A DNA stretch of 64,000 nt, taken from contig CM054062.1 of assembly GCA_028641055.1 (NCBI GenBank), positions 277,471,710 through 277,535,709 of the forward strand, in the 5' to 3' direction. Shown here one piece after another: positions 35,167 to 46,200 of this stretch. Under the pieces are notes generated by a model. The model searched no databases and was not told the origin of the DNA. It saw only the letters and a list, made by a program, of their open reading frames with translations. Source of the DNA: Alopecurus myosuroides. Its lineage: Eukaryota > Streptophyta > Magnoliopsida > Poales > Poaceae. The first letter of the stretch is position 1; every line of letters begins with the position of its first letter. Position numbers and translations under genes: made by a program.

Positions 35167-36108
35167 TCATTTAGTGATAAGCAAAGCTTTGCTTCGTATA
35201 AAATTTGTTTTGGTAACAAGACTTGATCAACCTTGTTAACAAAGTGATTTTGAATAAAGATAACAATGTTTTCACTATGTTTTCACTTTTACCTTTATGT
35301 TTTCACCATGTTCTCACCATGCTACTTTAGTATAATTATGTTTCCACCATCCATAGTCATGTTTTCATCTTGATTACTGTGGTTACTCATGTTTTCACCA
35401 CCCACATTTTTTGTTTTCACTATATTTTCCTTTGTTACCTTTGGTTATTTTCCTATTGGAGTGTCTTAGAACCTCTGTAGTTCTGGTTTTGGTTTTGTTT
35501 CCCACCTTTTTACATTTTTTTCCTGGTTTTTAATCATTTATTAAATTCTAAAAATTGCTCGAAAATGAAGTTTCTCTAAAAAATCCAGAAAATTATATTA
35601 AATTTCTACGTCACAAATGAGGCGGAGAGGCACCTGGGAGACCCCAGGGGTACCCACCATGCGGGCACACCATGGGCTGGCGCGGCCAGGCCCCTGGTGG
35701 CGCCAGCACATGGTGTGTGCCCCTGGCCCTCCACTTGCTCTCCTCCCTGCCAAACACTCCACCCTCTCTCTCCCAAACTCGAAAACATTCCTGGAACCCG
35801 AGTTCTTATTGTTCTTCTTTATGAATTTCGATATCTTTGCTCAGCCCATCTTTGTTGCTGAAATTTGGTACATTTGCTCTCCGGTATGTGACTCCTCCGA
35901 TTATCCAAGTAGAATTTTATTTGATGAAGTATTTCTTGAGTATTTTGGTACTGTAGGTGACAGGTTGTGTGAGCTAGAATGCTTGATTTGTGTGAAATAA
36001 TTTGTTTTGATGCATGTTTAGCCTTCCTACTAGTCTATAGTAATTCCTATCATATAGTTGCTTGAAATCAATTGTTGTAATGCTTGTTAAAAAAATTAAG
36101 AAATGGAG
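35167..36108 (+). other. spacer of element F between protease and ORF-1-like gene
   Basis: AT-rich with many GTTTTCAC/GTTTTCACC phrases (35264-35420), then a GC-rich patch (35606-35790) with CACCATGCGGGCACACCATG. The polymerase genes of an autonomous element would lie here; none is detectable. The GC-rich patch resembles Triticeae gypsy leader sequence and could be an internal promoter region. Confidence 0.5.
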
Positions 36109-37240
36109 TACACCGTATACAAACTTAACCAGCATGAGTTGGAGTGGCATGAGGTCATGAAAGTACACCGTGAATAAAGAGTATTTCCATCCATTTATCC
36201 ATGCCAGGAATTCATGCACGCTACAGGAATTCTGCAAGATTTCCAAACTCTTGTGGCTAATGCATGATTGGAGCATTTTATTGAGGATGAACGTATCCAA
36301 CATATTAAACTAACTATGTTTGTGGTGCAGGATTTTCGCTTTAGCTGGTCCTTGCCTAACCCCATGATCCATTATAAAATTTAGAACAAAGCTATCAACT
36401 TGCCTTTCGATGATTTTTGTGCAGCTATTAAAGTGCCACAATGGGGATCAAGTGGAAAGATAAGAGGGCATCCCAAAGCATTGATGGATCTATATGAAGA
36501 AATTCTCCAAGGTAGAAGCCTCACAGAAGAGAGTGGTAAAATTCGAGACATTCAACTCCCATCTATTCGGTATTTTGCCTATTTTATTGCTAAGTATGTG
36601 CTTGCTAGAAAAACTGCCAACAAGTTATCTATGTATGATCTAGCTTTTATCTCAGCTGCTTTGAGGCATGATAGGTCTTATAATTTTTGTGCTTTAATTT
36701 CTTTTCGTCTCGCACTTAACCATGAGAAGGGCGGAATTTGTGGAGGTCTCATTCCCTCTTGTTTGCTAGATTTGCATGGTGTGGAGCCACATCTTTTAGA
36801 CCTTCAGTTTCCCGTAGAGAGGCTGGATCTTAATTCCATGATACAACATAAATTTGTTTCCACCTATTCTAACCTGAACAATTTATCCTATGAAATAACT
36901 TTCTCCAAGAAATCAAGGTGGAGAGTGACTAAATCTGATAGAGTAGTACTTTTGCCCGCATCTCTTTTGTTTAACCTTAATGGCAGGGAAGGATGGTCAC
37001 TCTCAGGAGTGAGTTAGATGCATACATTTAGGTGCACCCCCGGCGTGTAGAGGATGCTAGAGAGGGAGACGAAAATGATTTCGTCCAGCCCTCCGACACT
37101 GCGGGGTTTCCATACCAGCACCCCGGTCATGATTATGCGCCTGCTGCTTCATCTTCTTCATGGGCGCCTAAGTACGACAAGCATGGGGTTACTTCCTGCG
37201 CCATGATTGATCTCCACTTAGTCCAAAAGCCTAAGCTTGG
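36109..37240 (+). pseudogene. ATHILA ORF-1-type second ORF of element F
   Basis: The frame from about 36109 contains stops at 36178-36180 (TAA), 36268-36270 (TGA) and 36385-36387 (TAG). It is then open from 36400 to TAG 37015-37017 (205 residues: PFDDFCAAIKVPQWG, IRYFAYFIAKYVLARKTANK, LALNHEKGGICGGLIP). This matches what I know of the ATHILA ORF-1 family protein of grasses, normally preceded by the EFMHATGILQDFQTL segment seen at 36204-36250. A Pro/Ser-rich tail (37032-37240) may continue it after a frameshift. The role of the protein is unknown; in Athila it lies at the env position. Confidence 0.75.
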
Positions 37241-39144
37241 GGGCAGGTATGCTTACATCACGCTCGTCCACATATCACGTTTCGGTCGGTTCATTGTATA
37301 TCCATGTTTTTTTTATTTTGCTTGTTTTTGTTTATTTTGCTTGTTTTCGTTTCTTTCGCTTCCTTTTGTTTTTATTGTTTTGTTTTTGCTTACAAAACAC
37401 AAAAAGACCAAAAATATTTCTGTTGTTTCTCTTTATTTGCTTCTTTTATTGGTTTGCTTTACTTTCTCGTTTCGGTTTAATATTTAGAAATCCAAAAAGA
37501 TTTTGCTTCGTTTGCTGGTTTCCTTCTGTTCTTGTTTTAAATTTGGGAACCCAAAAATATTTGTTCTTCTTCTTTGGTTTTGTAAAGTTTGCTGCAGAGT
37601 TCAGTAGTCCTCCATGACTCCGTTGGAGCTTGGTTATCATTCTATATTATTCAATCCACACGAGTGAAGAGCAATAATGACGATTTACGACAATCCAAGT
37701 TGTGATGAGAGGCTGGTATGAACTCTACTTGTTTTCATTTTTGTACATATACTCATCCATGTGGACATGCTTAGTCTGTTAGTGTAGGGTGTATGTTATT
37801 TTGATGCTTAGTAGTTTGTGCTCTCTCATGAGTAGTTCCATCTTTTCAGTATTAGATGACATGCTCTAAATGTTTCGCTTGAATCGACTTGGCACATGCT
37901 CACAAATGCATAAGACTGAAAACAAAAAGTAAATTAAGCCTCGATGCTTTATTTTGTCTCAGAGTATTTGTATCACTTTTATGCCCCTGTTAATTTTGTT
38001 CTGTCGTAAGCATGATTATGACAGTTGTTGCTCTCTTGATTATCGCTCTCAAAACCAAAGTTTCCAAATGCATCCAAGTAAATTTCACCTATACTGAGTA
38101 TGAGCTCTACTCGTGCATCCAACTCCCAAAACCAAAGTTTCCAAATGTGTCCACAGTACCTACCTATATCTGGTATTTCACCGCCACTCCAAGTAAATTT
38201 CTAATGTGCTACCTTTAAAACCTTCAAAATTATTCATGTTTTGTGCCCCTGTTTTAGCTCATGAGGACGTAAATATAGAATCTTTATCTCACTTGTTGAT
38301 TGGACTTTGCACACCTGGACTAGTGGCACATCCGCTTATCCAAATTGATAGAAGAGCTGGCAGCGGGGGGGACCAGCCCCAAAATTGGTTACTATAAATT
38401 CCTTCACTATTTTTGCCCCTGATTTATCATTCAAAGCATAATTGTGTGAACAAAAGAGAAGAGAGATGATCTACTACACCAGCAGCGTCCTTCAATGGGA
38501 GACGCTCTTAGAATGTCTAGTTGGCTTGTGACGTACTGCATTGTTTGTTTACCATTTGTTGACATAAGCATACACCTCTCTACAAAATGTTTTCAGTACA
38601 TCTGTTTATAAAATAAAAAGCTCAAGCACAAGAGTTAATCCCTGCTTCCCTCTACGAAGGGCCTTTCTTTTTTACTTTTACGCTGAGTCTTCACCTTCTC
38701 ACTTTATGCACCTTCTTGAGAGCATAGCTGTCGTTCTTAGTTTAATGTGCTTGTCCCAGAACACGGTTGATTGTGGTATAACCTTGATGCTTGTATCTTT
38801 GATATATTTACTTCTAGTCTTCACTTGAACCTCAGAGGTACCATGGCATTTATATTTTCCTCCATTATTAAGGGCAAGCGAGTACACTTTATCATACCTT
38901 ATTATGAACATTGCAAGTCCTACAGATTGATATATTTCATGTTGCTTATTATTATTGGGTTGGTATCTCTTCATGGTTTGCATAATTATTAGGTGACTTT
39001 ATTTGCATACTTCTTATTATGAATTGCCTAAGCACTTGATCATATAGTGAGAATATTTTCATCATATGAAACAAATGTGTTTGTAAAAGTTTTTTATCGC
39101 ACTCAGTTGTCAACTGAATTGCTTGAGGACAAGCAATAAGCTAA
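37241..39144 (+). other. 3' non-coding interior of element F
   Basis: 1.9 kb. It starts with a T-rich tract (TTTTGCTTGTTTTTG-type repeats, 37300-37600) that gives spurious Phe-rich frames, followed by ordinary AT-rich sequence up to the polypurine tract. No similarity seen on either strand. Confidence 0.6.
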
Positions 39145-39157
39145 GCTTGGGGGGAGT
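39145..39157 (+). other. polypurine tract of element F
   Basis: GCTTGGGGGGAGT directly before the 3' LTR, after GAGGACAAGCAATAAGCTAA, a lead-in shared with other Athila-like elements of grasses. Confidence 0.85.
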
Positions 39158-39329
39158 TGATACGTCCAAAACGTATCTCCTTTTCCGAACACTTTTGACG
39201 TTGTTTGCCTCTAAACTTGTGAGTTTTGGATACAACTAACACATACTAATGCTATTTTCAGCAGAATTACCTTGGTGTCTCGTTTTGTGAAGAAAAATCA
39301 ACTTTCGGGAAATTGCCCGAAAAAGATCC
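39158..39329 (+). repeat. 3' LTR of F, first 172 bp
   Basis: TGATACGTCCAAAACGTATC... to AAAAAGATCC, where Tat element I enters. Bases 39325-39329 (GATCC) are the left target duplication of I. The remainder of this LTR is at 62305-63488. Confidence 0.93.
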
Positions 39330-39802
39330 TGTTGGGGGGACGATAACCCGGTAGGCCCATGCCTGGGCGAGACCCGGCCGGAAGGAGATCGCACGAGACC
39401 CGGCCCAAGAGGGAGGAAGTTCTAGAAGGCCTAAAAGGAAGAGGGGATCTAGTAATTCGTGCCTTGGGGGTCACATTGTGAAACTTAGGGTTATGTGTGG
39501 GTTCTGGGTAGGATTCTGGATGTACCTTGGATGGAAAGCCAGGAAGCCGGGTGATATATAAACCGGCTCCTGGGCAGAGAAACAGGAACCTCTTGAGATA
39601 TTCGAGTATTCTAGGTTTCAAGGGAGACAGGAGGATTCGAGTTTGTAACCCTAGATTGGAGTTTCGGCGACATTATAGCCAGGAACCCTAGATTCCTAAT
39701 TGACATGATTTTCTCTGAGCTAAACCCTCTCCCAAACACCAGAGTCGATTCGCCCCAACCTAAGTTACCTCCGGTAACGTCTGCCGTGAATATCCCGCGA
39801 CA
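39330..39802 (+). repeat. 5' LTR of Tat element I
   Basis: 473 bp, TGTTGGGGGGACGATAACCC...ATCCCGCGACA. TATATAAA at 39555-39562. An open frame begins in its last 100 bases (ATG 39705) and crosses the primer site into gag. Confidence 0.95.
39555..39562 (+). promoter_or_regulatory. TATA box in 5' LTR of I
   Basis: TATATAAACCGG, conserved at 62052-62059 in the 3' LTR. The TTTATAAA box of J's LTRs has the same GGCC/CCGG neighbourhood. Confidence 0.65.
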
Positions 39803-40298
39803 GTTGGCGCCCACCGTGGGGCCTACGTCCAAAGGTGTTTACGTCACGGGAGAAGCTCGGGAAAGCATGAAGAACCTCGTCATCGGCGAGATCGTCACCA
39901 ACCCCGAAGGAGAGAAGATTGTAGATGACTTTGGCTGGGGGCCAGAGTCGATGAGCTGGAAACCAGATCTGTTATCACGATCGGCCGGGTCAACGTCTTC
40001 GTCGGCATGGTATGTGCATCTGGTTTTGTTTCTGACCATAATGAGTATGATTCTGTGTCAGGGGACGATACCTGTGTTCAATCGGACGGAGAAGAGTCGG
40101 TCGGGACAGCAGAGCCGGAGAAGGACCCCACCACGAAGAGGGAACAGCCGGAGGAGCCGGTATGGACCCCGCGTGGCCAGGTTATTGGAGAAGATGACAC
40201 CAAATCTATCTTGCATCTGCTCGAAGATCGGTACGAAGAAGATATCGACGAAGAGGAAGAATGTGAGTCTTCACCAGGCATTGCGCGCCGAGTCGCGG
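39705..40298 (+). pseudogene. gag of element I, N-terminal part
   Basis: ATG 39705 lies in the U5 end of the LTR. The frame reads ELNPLPNTRVDSPQPKLPP, crosses the primer site as RQLAPTVGP, and continues GVYVTGEARESMKNLVIGEI. One base is missing near 39948, after GWGPES. The true frame resumes as GRVNVFVGMVCAS and an acidic stretch (EEDIDEEEECESSPGIARRVAV). Element J interrupts it at 40298 and gag resumes at 50197. The same N-terminus is intact in J. Confidence 0.85.
39805..39821 (+). other. primer binding site of element I, tRNA-Lys
   Basis: TGGCGCCCACCGTGGGG is a perfect 17-base complement of the 3' end of plant tRNA-Lys. It starts two bases after the LTR. Confidence 0.93.
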
Positions 40299-40753
40299 TG
40301 TCGTGGGATAATCACGGCAGATGTTACCGGGGGTAACTGATCTAGGGGCAAGTCGACGCAGGTATTTGGGAGAGGGTTTAGCTCGAAGGAAGACATGGCG
40401 AAAAGCAATCTAAGAGCCGGAAAACAACTCGCCGGATCTCGATATGATTATACTGGATACTCGATAATAGGTGTTACAGTTATGACTTGAATCTCTGGCA
40501 AACTAAACCTAGGGGCCGGTTTATAAAGCACCCGTACACCCCTAACTTGCCCTTCAAGGCACATCTTTGAGTCCTACTCGAACTCCACATATAAAGCCTA
40601 TCTTTCCTTATCGCAACCCACAAGCCGGGTTACGCATCTCACAAGCCTTTGGGCCTTCTAATAATCTCTTTACCCCTATCCGGGTATTGCTCAGCTCACC
40701 TCGGGCCGGATTATACCTCGAAGTGGGCCTACCGGGTTACTATCCCCCCATCA
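40299..40753 (-). repeat. 3' LTR of element J
   Basis: 455 bp. On the minus strand it opens TGATGGGGGGATAGTAACCC and ends ATTATCCCACGACA. TTTATAAA at 40520-40527. It is identical by eye to 49742-50196. Its ends resemble those of I's LTR, but the middle differs, so it is a distinct subfamily. Confidence 0.95.
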
Positions 40754-40767
40754 GTAGTCCCCAGAAT
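40754..40767 (-). other. polypurine tract of element J
   Basis: ATTCTGGGGACTAC on the minus strand abuts the 3' LTR. The same 14 bases precede the 3' LTR of I (61813-61826), so the two elements share their plus-strand priming site. Confidence 0.85.
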
Positions 40768-41140
40768 AGCCTGGGCTTCCAAGATTTACTCTTCGAAGTG
40801 CTGGCTATTCCCTGCAGAAATACTGGATACAAGAATACATAAAGATCAAGATACAATATGCCGACAAGCGGCTGGGATTGACACCCAGGGGATCAGGTAA
40901 CAACCCGGCTTTCCCTCAAAGGCCCTCCCCCAATCTTCCAGACCTGAGTCTTAATAGGAAACTTGATGATTTCACATCCTCCTCAATAACTGTCGTTGTT
41001 ACTAGGAAGGAAATTCCCCCTCCCCCTTTCTCGGGATCATATTGGCCTGTTCACGGAATGCGCCTTTCAAATTTCAAAATGTCCAACCATTACTCCGCAA
41101 CTCCCGGGTTTCGCCCGTTAGGATGAGTTTTTCCACCCGG
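40768..41140. other. J: region between LTR and antisense promoter
   Basis: About 370 non-coding bases. It corresponds to 61440-61812 in element I in inverse orientation. No further signal seen. Confidence 0.5.
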
Positions 41141-41145
41141 TTTAC

Positions 41146-41153
41146 TATAAATA
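41146..41153 (+). promoter_or_regulatory. TATA box of the antisense gene in J
   Basis: TATAAATA on the plus strand, opposite to the element's own transcription. It lies about 30 bases upstream of a GC-rich leader exon that ends in a consensus splice donor at 41414. Element I has TATAAA at the equivalent place (61423-61428, minus strand). Confidence 0.7.
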
Positions 41154-41179
41154 AACCCCAGGAAGCAAACTCAACCCTT

Positions 41180-41413
41180 AACGGCTCACTTTCCCCATTT
41201 CTCTTCTTCCCAAGCTCAAGCTCGCAGAGTGCCATCACGGGAACCCCACGCATCTCGCCGGAGCCCGTCCGCCTTCGCTGGCGCTCCGCCACCGCGCGAG
41301 CCGCTCCAGCCCCCGAATCCACCGTCAAGCCTCCGATTCGCCAGCCAACGGTCACGAACGGACACGAATCTTGCGCCATCTGTCTCCGCAAGGCCTTACT
41401 CCAATCTCCTTCG
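41180..41413 (+). other. 5'-UTR exon of the antisense gene in J
   Basis: GC-rich leader (exact start inferred from the TATA box). It ends TTCG followed by the donor GTAAGT (41414). The intron ends TTTTACCAG (41914), and the ATG follows at 41924. The matching leader exon in I ends at 61044 with GTAAGC. Confidence 0.65.
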
Positions 41414-41923
41414 GTAAGTCCCTTACATCCTCCAGCTTACCCTCGCAATTTCTTGGTTCTTCCTCAGATTAGATCTGGATCGAGCGGTCCGCAATTTATC
41501 GGGCCGCGCCGGATTATCTCACGGACACTTACCATAAACGCCCCTATGGATAGGATTCATAGCTCATATTATTCCCCTAACTCCAGTAATCATTAATCTG
41601 GTCGTAATTTTAGAAATAGGATTCCCAATCTAGGCTCGGGCCACCTAAGATTTCCGCCCTTGTTCTCCTTCCTCAGAAAATCTTACTTCTCCGACTCATT
41701 CACAGATGATAAGCATATAAGCATCCCCCTAACTTCTCCAAACATTTGCTTTTACGGAAAGCTCCATGTATTCTGTAAGGTCACTTGATACCCGGACAAA
41801 TCATTCTTGACCCAGCGAGGCAATAGCCGGGTTATGTTCAAATTGCGAGTAGTTGCTTGCCTGCTAACTTCCAAGTTTTTGTTCCTTACGTCTTTTTCTT
41901 CGATGTTTTACCAGGTCAATCCC

Positions 41924-44900
41924 ATGGCACCCAAGAGGCAGGGGAAACAGCCGACTAAGGCTAAATCCACGAACTCCATATCGGCCAATTGGGGGAAATC
42001 CTCCGTTACCAAGGCCAAGCTGGAGGAGTTGGTCGAGCTTGGAACCCTACCTCCACAGGAGTCTATCCACTGGCGAGTGCCAGGCACTGAAACCCGGCCT
42101 TCTCCAGCGACGGATGAGGTAATATGCTTCGTTGAACATGTGACCCGGGGCTTTAGGCCTCCGGGTCACCCCTTCTTCCGTGACGTCCTAGACCATTACA
42201 ACCTCCGTATCTTCGACATAGGTCCAAACTCCATTTTGAACATCTCCCATTTTATTGTTCTTTCCGAATCTTACTTGTGCACTCCGCCAAGTCTAGCCCT
42301 CTTCGTCGAACTTTTTCAGTGCAAGCCGTGTCGCGAAAGCGGCGACGGCGCACTTCTCACTTGCGGCGGGGTTTCCATCCAGCGCCGCAAGAACTCCCTG
42401 ATGCCTCCTATTTCTCTCAATTCCCACGTAAAGCACTGGCAGCTTTCGTACTTCTACTGCCAGGATACCTCTCCACCCGGTGAAAAGAAGTTGCCGGGTT
42501 ACTCGGAGGGTCAACTTGACATCTCCGAGAAATTCAACGCCTTCGCGTCTAATCCGGACAGGGAGGCGATCTTGCCTTTGTTAGCTAGGATCTCCATCTT
42601 GTCCGCCCGAGGCCTTATCGGGCTTAACCTGGTGAAGACCTGGGTTAGCTTCCGCATTCAGCCAAACTCCATTCGTGAGAAGCTGATGTGCGAATACTCG
42701 GGTCAAACCACGGACCCGATCCGATTCTCTACCCGCACCCTAGCTCCGGGTGACATTAACAAAACGATTAAGGGTTTCCTGACAGAGAAACTCGAGGTAA
42801 TCCGGAGCATAGCCGGATTAGAACCCTTTACCCTCGAGAATCCAACCCCCGCGGTGAGTTTTCTGCCTTTTGACTTTGACCTCTGATACTTACTTTTATT
42901 CGCTTCTCTTGACTCGATATTAATCACTATCCTGGCATCTTCTCCTCAGGCCGATGATGACTTTTGGACGGTCGACACCCCTCCTAATTCCGAAGACGAG
43001 GAGGAGGAAGACGATGCCGTTGACTCGAATGAAGGTACCTACTTGATTCCCTTGCACACGTTATATCCTGCCTTCTCTTCTTCTTTATGCTGTAACCCGG
43101 ATATTTTTCAGAGCGAGGGGACCAAAGCGAAGAAGAAGAAGAAACGGACAGCAGGGGCGGGTCCACCAGCGAGGAGGAAGAGCCGGAGCCGGCCACCAGA
43201 ACCGGAACAAAGAGGAAATCCCAGAGGATAGCCCTCCAGGTTTTTACTTCATGTCCTCACACTTTGGTTTTTTGCTCCCATAACGTCACTCCAGGGCTGA
43301 CCCCATCTTCACCCCTTTTGATCATAACCGAAGGAGCCACCCACAACTAGGCGCCGAGTAACCCGGAATCATCCGGGCAACGAGACCCCTAACCCGGTCG
43401 CTTCGCCGCCCCCGGTTCAACACCCTGGTATTTGTTGCGAACAAAATTTCTTTCCAGTCACTCCTTTGTAACGTAATCCCAGACCTCTCTTGCCATTTTT
43501 CAGTCTCTTCCGGGTCTAGTGACGGCTTCCCCTCGGACTTCCCAGTAAACACCGGGTAAACGTCTTTTCCGGATATTATACCGAACTTTCATCCCCTTTC
43601 TTTCCATAACAAAAGATTAATTGCGCCTTTGCACCTTCTTCAGAGCCACGGTTATTAGTAGCGACCAGGAGGACACCGAAGCTAAGGTCCGGGTCGAGAA
43701 CGAGCCGGCTGATGATGCCTTCACTACGGCTGGCGACGAGCAAGTGTCGCCACCGGAGCCAGCTAGGCATGACGCCGAATATCCAACCGCTTCACATGCA
43801 GACGAGAAGGAGAAGGGAGCATCTTCAAGCGCGGGAGGGGGACCAAACTCCGACATTCGGATGACCCGGGTGCCACCTCCTGTTACAAGAAATGCTCCTT
43901 TTCCCACTTTCCAGGTATCCGAGCCATCTAACTCGGATAACGCTGACTTTAACCAGCTGATGAGCGCTCTTCTTGCCATGAAAGCTTCAGAAGGGACTGT
44001 CCTAGAACGTATGGCTGCAGCACATCAGGTAATTTTTACTTGATACTCCTTATTATACATCCAGTCCCCAAGTCCCGAGTATAATTTTTTTTTAATTATC
44101 CTCGGTACTTCGCATAGTATTTGCCGATAATCATTTCCTCAATTAAAATACTCTCGCGATATCCGGCTTACAGCTTCACCCGGCCTTTGCAGGCAGAGAT
44201 TACTCAATCAGATGAAGCGTTACTTAAGGCTGAGCAGCTCTTGCTGGCTGAAGTTAGGCGCAGGGAGGCCCTTGAAGCGGAGATAAAGACTTTGAAAAAA
44301 GATGTCTCCTCATACAAGAAGAAGTACAATGCTGCCCAGTCCTTGCTGAATAACCTGTCCGCTCAGCTTACGGACACTTACCGTCTCTTGCTAAGTAAGT
44401 TTGCTATTTGCGATTAATTTGCGTATCTCTATCTTGCCGCTGTAATAACCAACATGATTGATATGCTTTTGCATGTTTGGATTGCAGGTGCTAACCTTGC
44501 TGCTCCGGAAGAGAATGCCACTACTCAAGTAAAAACTCTGAAGACTGTGCTCCGGACGTTTTTTGCCGGCACAAAACTTTTGCTTGATGCTATCAAGTGG
44601 CCCTCTGAGGTATACCCGGGCGAGGAGACCCTTATACAGGCCTTTTCCACAGCACCTGGGTGGATTGAAATACTGAAGCGTTCGTCCTGCCGAATTGGGA
44701 TGACCCGAGCTTTAACGCTGGCGAAGGCTTATTTTCCAAAGCTTGACCCGGCGAAGATAGTATCCGGGTTCCCAGAATTTAAAGCTGACGGGTCCAAATT
44801 CAAGCCCCAGGATTTCAAATCTATACAATCTGCGGTACGTCCTTCAGCCACAGCTTTGGCCGACAAGATGGATCTAAACACAATTATGAGCTCGTATGAT

Positions 44901-45155
44901 TCTGAGGGCAAGGTTATCCTGGTGGAGGCACCCCCCCCTATTGATATGTTGGACAAATGGTCGACTGATCTGGCTAGGAGGAAGGAAGAGGCTGCAAAGA
45001 GGGAAGCAGAACTGGGCGTAAAGCCGTCTACCTCTACCCCAGCCGTGCCCCCGCCTGTTCGTCCAGAAGTGAAGAGCCCGGGTAAAGCTGCTGGTAAGGC
45101 CAAGGAGCAAGTCCAAGATTTAGACCCGGAGGACCACTCTCAGGACGCCGAGTAG
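41924..45155 (+). CDS. spliced antisense gene of Tat element J, intact as far as read
   Basis: Exons by eye: 41924-42853 (310 codons), 42950-43034, 43112-43239, about 43351-43427, 43504-43555, 43644-44028, 44193-44394, 44488-45155 (TAG). All introns are GT-AG. Phases agree at the joins I could follow; only 43240-43350 is unresolved. The first exon carries the domain annotated in grasses as putative gypsy-type transposon (Transposase_28-like: CFVEHVTRGFRPPGHPFFRD, LRIFDIGPNSILNISHFIVL). Then follow an acidic/Ser-rich linker, a coiled coil (ALEAEIKTLKKDVSSYKKK) and a C-terminal helical domain. No stop was seen in any assigned exon. Function is unknown; such antisense ORFs are a known feature of the Tat lineage. 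Confidence 0.75.
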
Positions 45156-46200
45156 GACGCTACCTAGTGCTTTGTGTTTCTCGAGACTGATATGATTTTT
45201 GGCGGTGCGCCTGTGCACCATTGATGCTGATACTATGACTGTATGCTTATTAACTTATGATAACTCTTTGCCTCCCCTGGCTTTTGATAATCTCGATCCT
45301 TGTGTCACTTATAAGCTTATTCTCGATACTTCGAACTCTTGTTTTCAGTTTCCTTTTGAGACTCGGCTAACCGAGTATCGTAGGTTTTGATAGATGAACT
45401 TTTCTTTAAGTCCCCAATACTCGTAAATTAAGGTTTACAGGCTTTGGTAGTTAAACAGTTTGTTTCTGTTTCGAAGTCCCCAGTCCCCATGACCCAAAGT
45501 ACGAGCCATAGGGGTGTGGCCTTTCTCAGATGACATACTGCTGTTTACCAAGCTGAATACCAATAGCTGTTTACATAAATACTGAAGTCATGCTTAATAT
45601 TTGTTGAGTTTCCGGCTGTTCTAGCCTTATACTCTGCATGGACTTGTGGTTTAGATGACCCTTTTGATTATCTTGTACTGTAAGCCGGCTTTCGCGTGGA
45701 TACCATGTCGTTGCATCTATACGAAAAACAAGATCAAGCAAGCCGCATTGGGCTGCATAGTTTGATTGTAATCGTACGTGAACAGATCATGCCACTTTAG
45801 TGCGAGTCACATCGAGCTTAAGTAAGAATAACCAAGAAATTTGGCTCCTTTGTCCAGTTATAAGATTGCAGCTGTACCCGTTTTTTCGAGTAATCAGCCC
45901 TCATAACTCATAGGCATCATGGCCGGGTCTCCGGGTTTTGTGATTACTTATTGAAGCAGATCACCCCCCGGAGACCTATATTCATGTAATGTATTTCGAT
46001 GATACTGATGTATTGATAGTAAGAATGTTACTTACTTGTAACTGAAGCAAAGACCATGATAAGACTCGAAACCATCTTCTTTTATCGATAAAAATTTCTT
46101 TTTTGAATCAGCAGGCCGCCTCATTAAAAACCTTCCAGTCCCCTTAGGTACCCTGGATAGGAAAAGAGTGCGTATGAAACCTGCCGCCCATTACACTGTT
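45156..46200. other. J: spacer between the two convergent genes
   Basis: About 1 kb of non-coding sequence. Its part next to gag (46142-46190) matches 56456-56500 of element I inverted, where I's integrase has ended, which marks the deletion joint. The stretch carries phrases such as AGTCCCCA and CGAGCTTAAG shared with I's spacer. The stop codons of the two genes face each other across it, so it must hold both polyadenylation signals. Confidence 0.6.

Noticed and set aside
36400..37017. Host gene candidate (205-residue open frame)
   Set aside because: Its motifs and position between protease and 3' LTR match the ATHILA ORF-1-type gene, and in-frame stops upstream show it is the tail of that broken ORF.
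37237..37617. Phe/Leu-rich frame resembling a membrane protein
   Set aside because: It is the translation of a T-rich tract in the 3' interior of element F, with frames open on several phases and no conserved start.
41229..41596. Separate Pro/Arg-rich coding gene in the GC-rich part of J
   Set aside because: The stretch lies between the TATA box and a consensus splice donor and is better explained as a 5'-UTR exon; the equivalent region in I does not preserve the frame.
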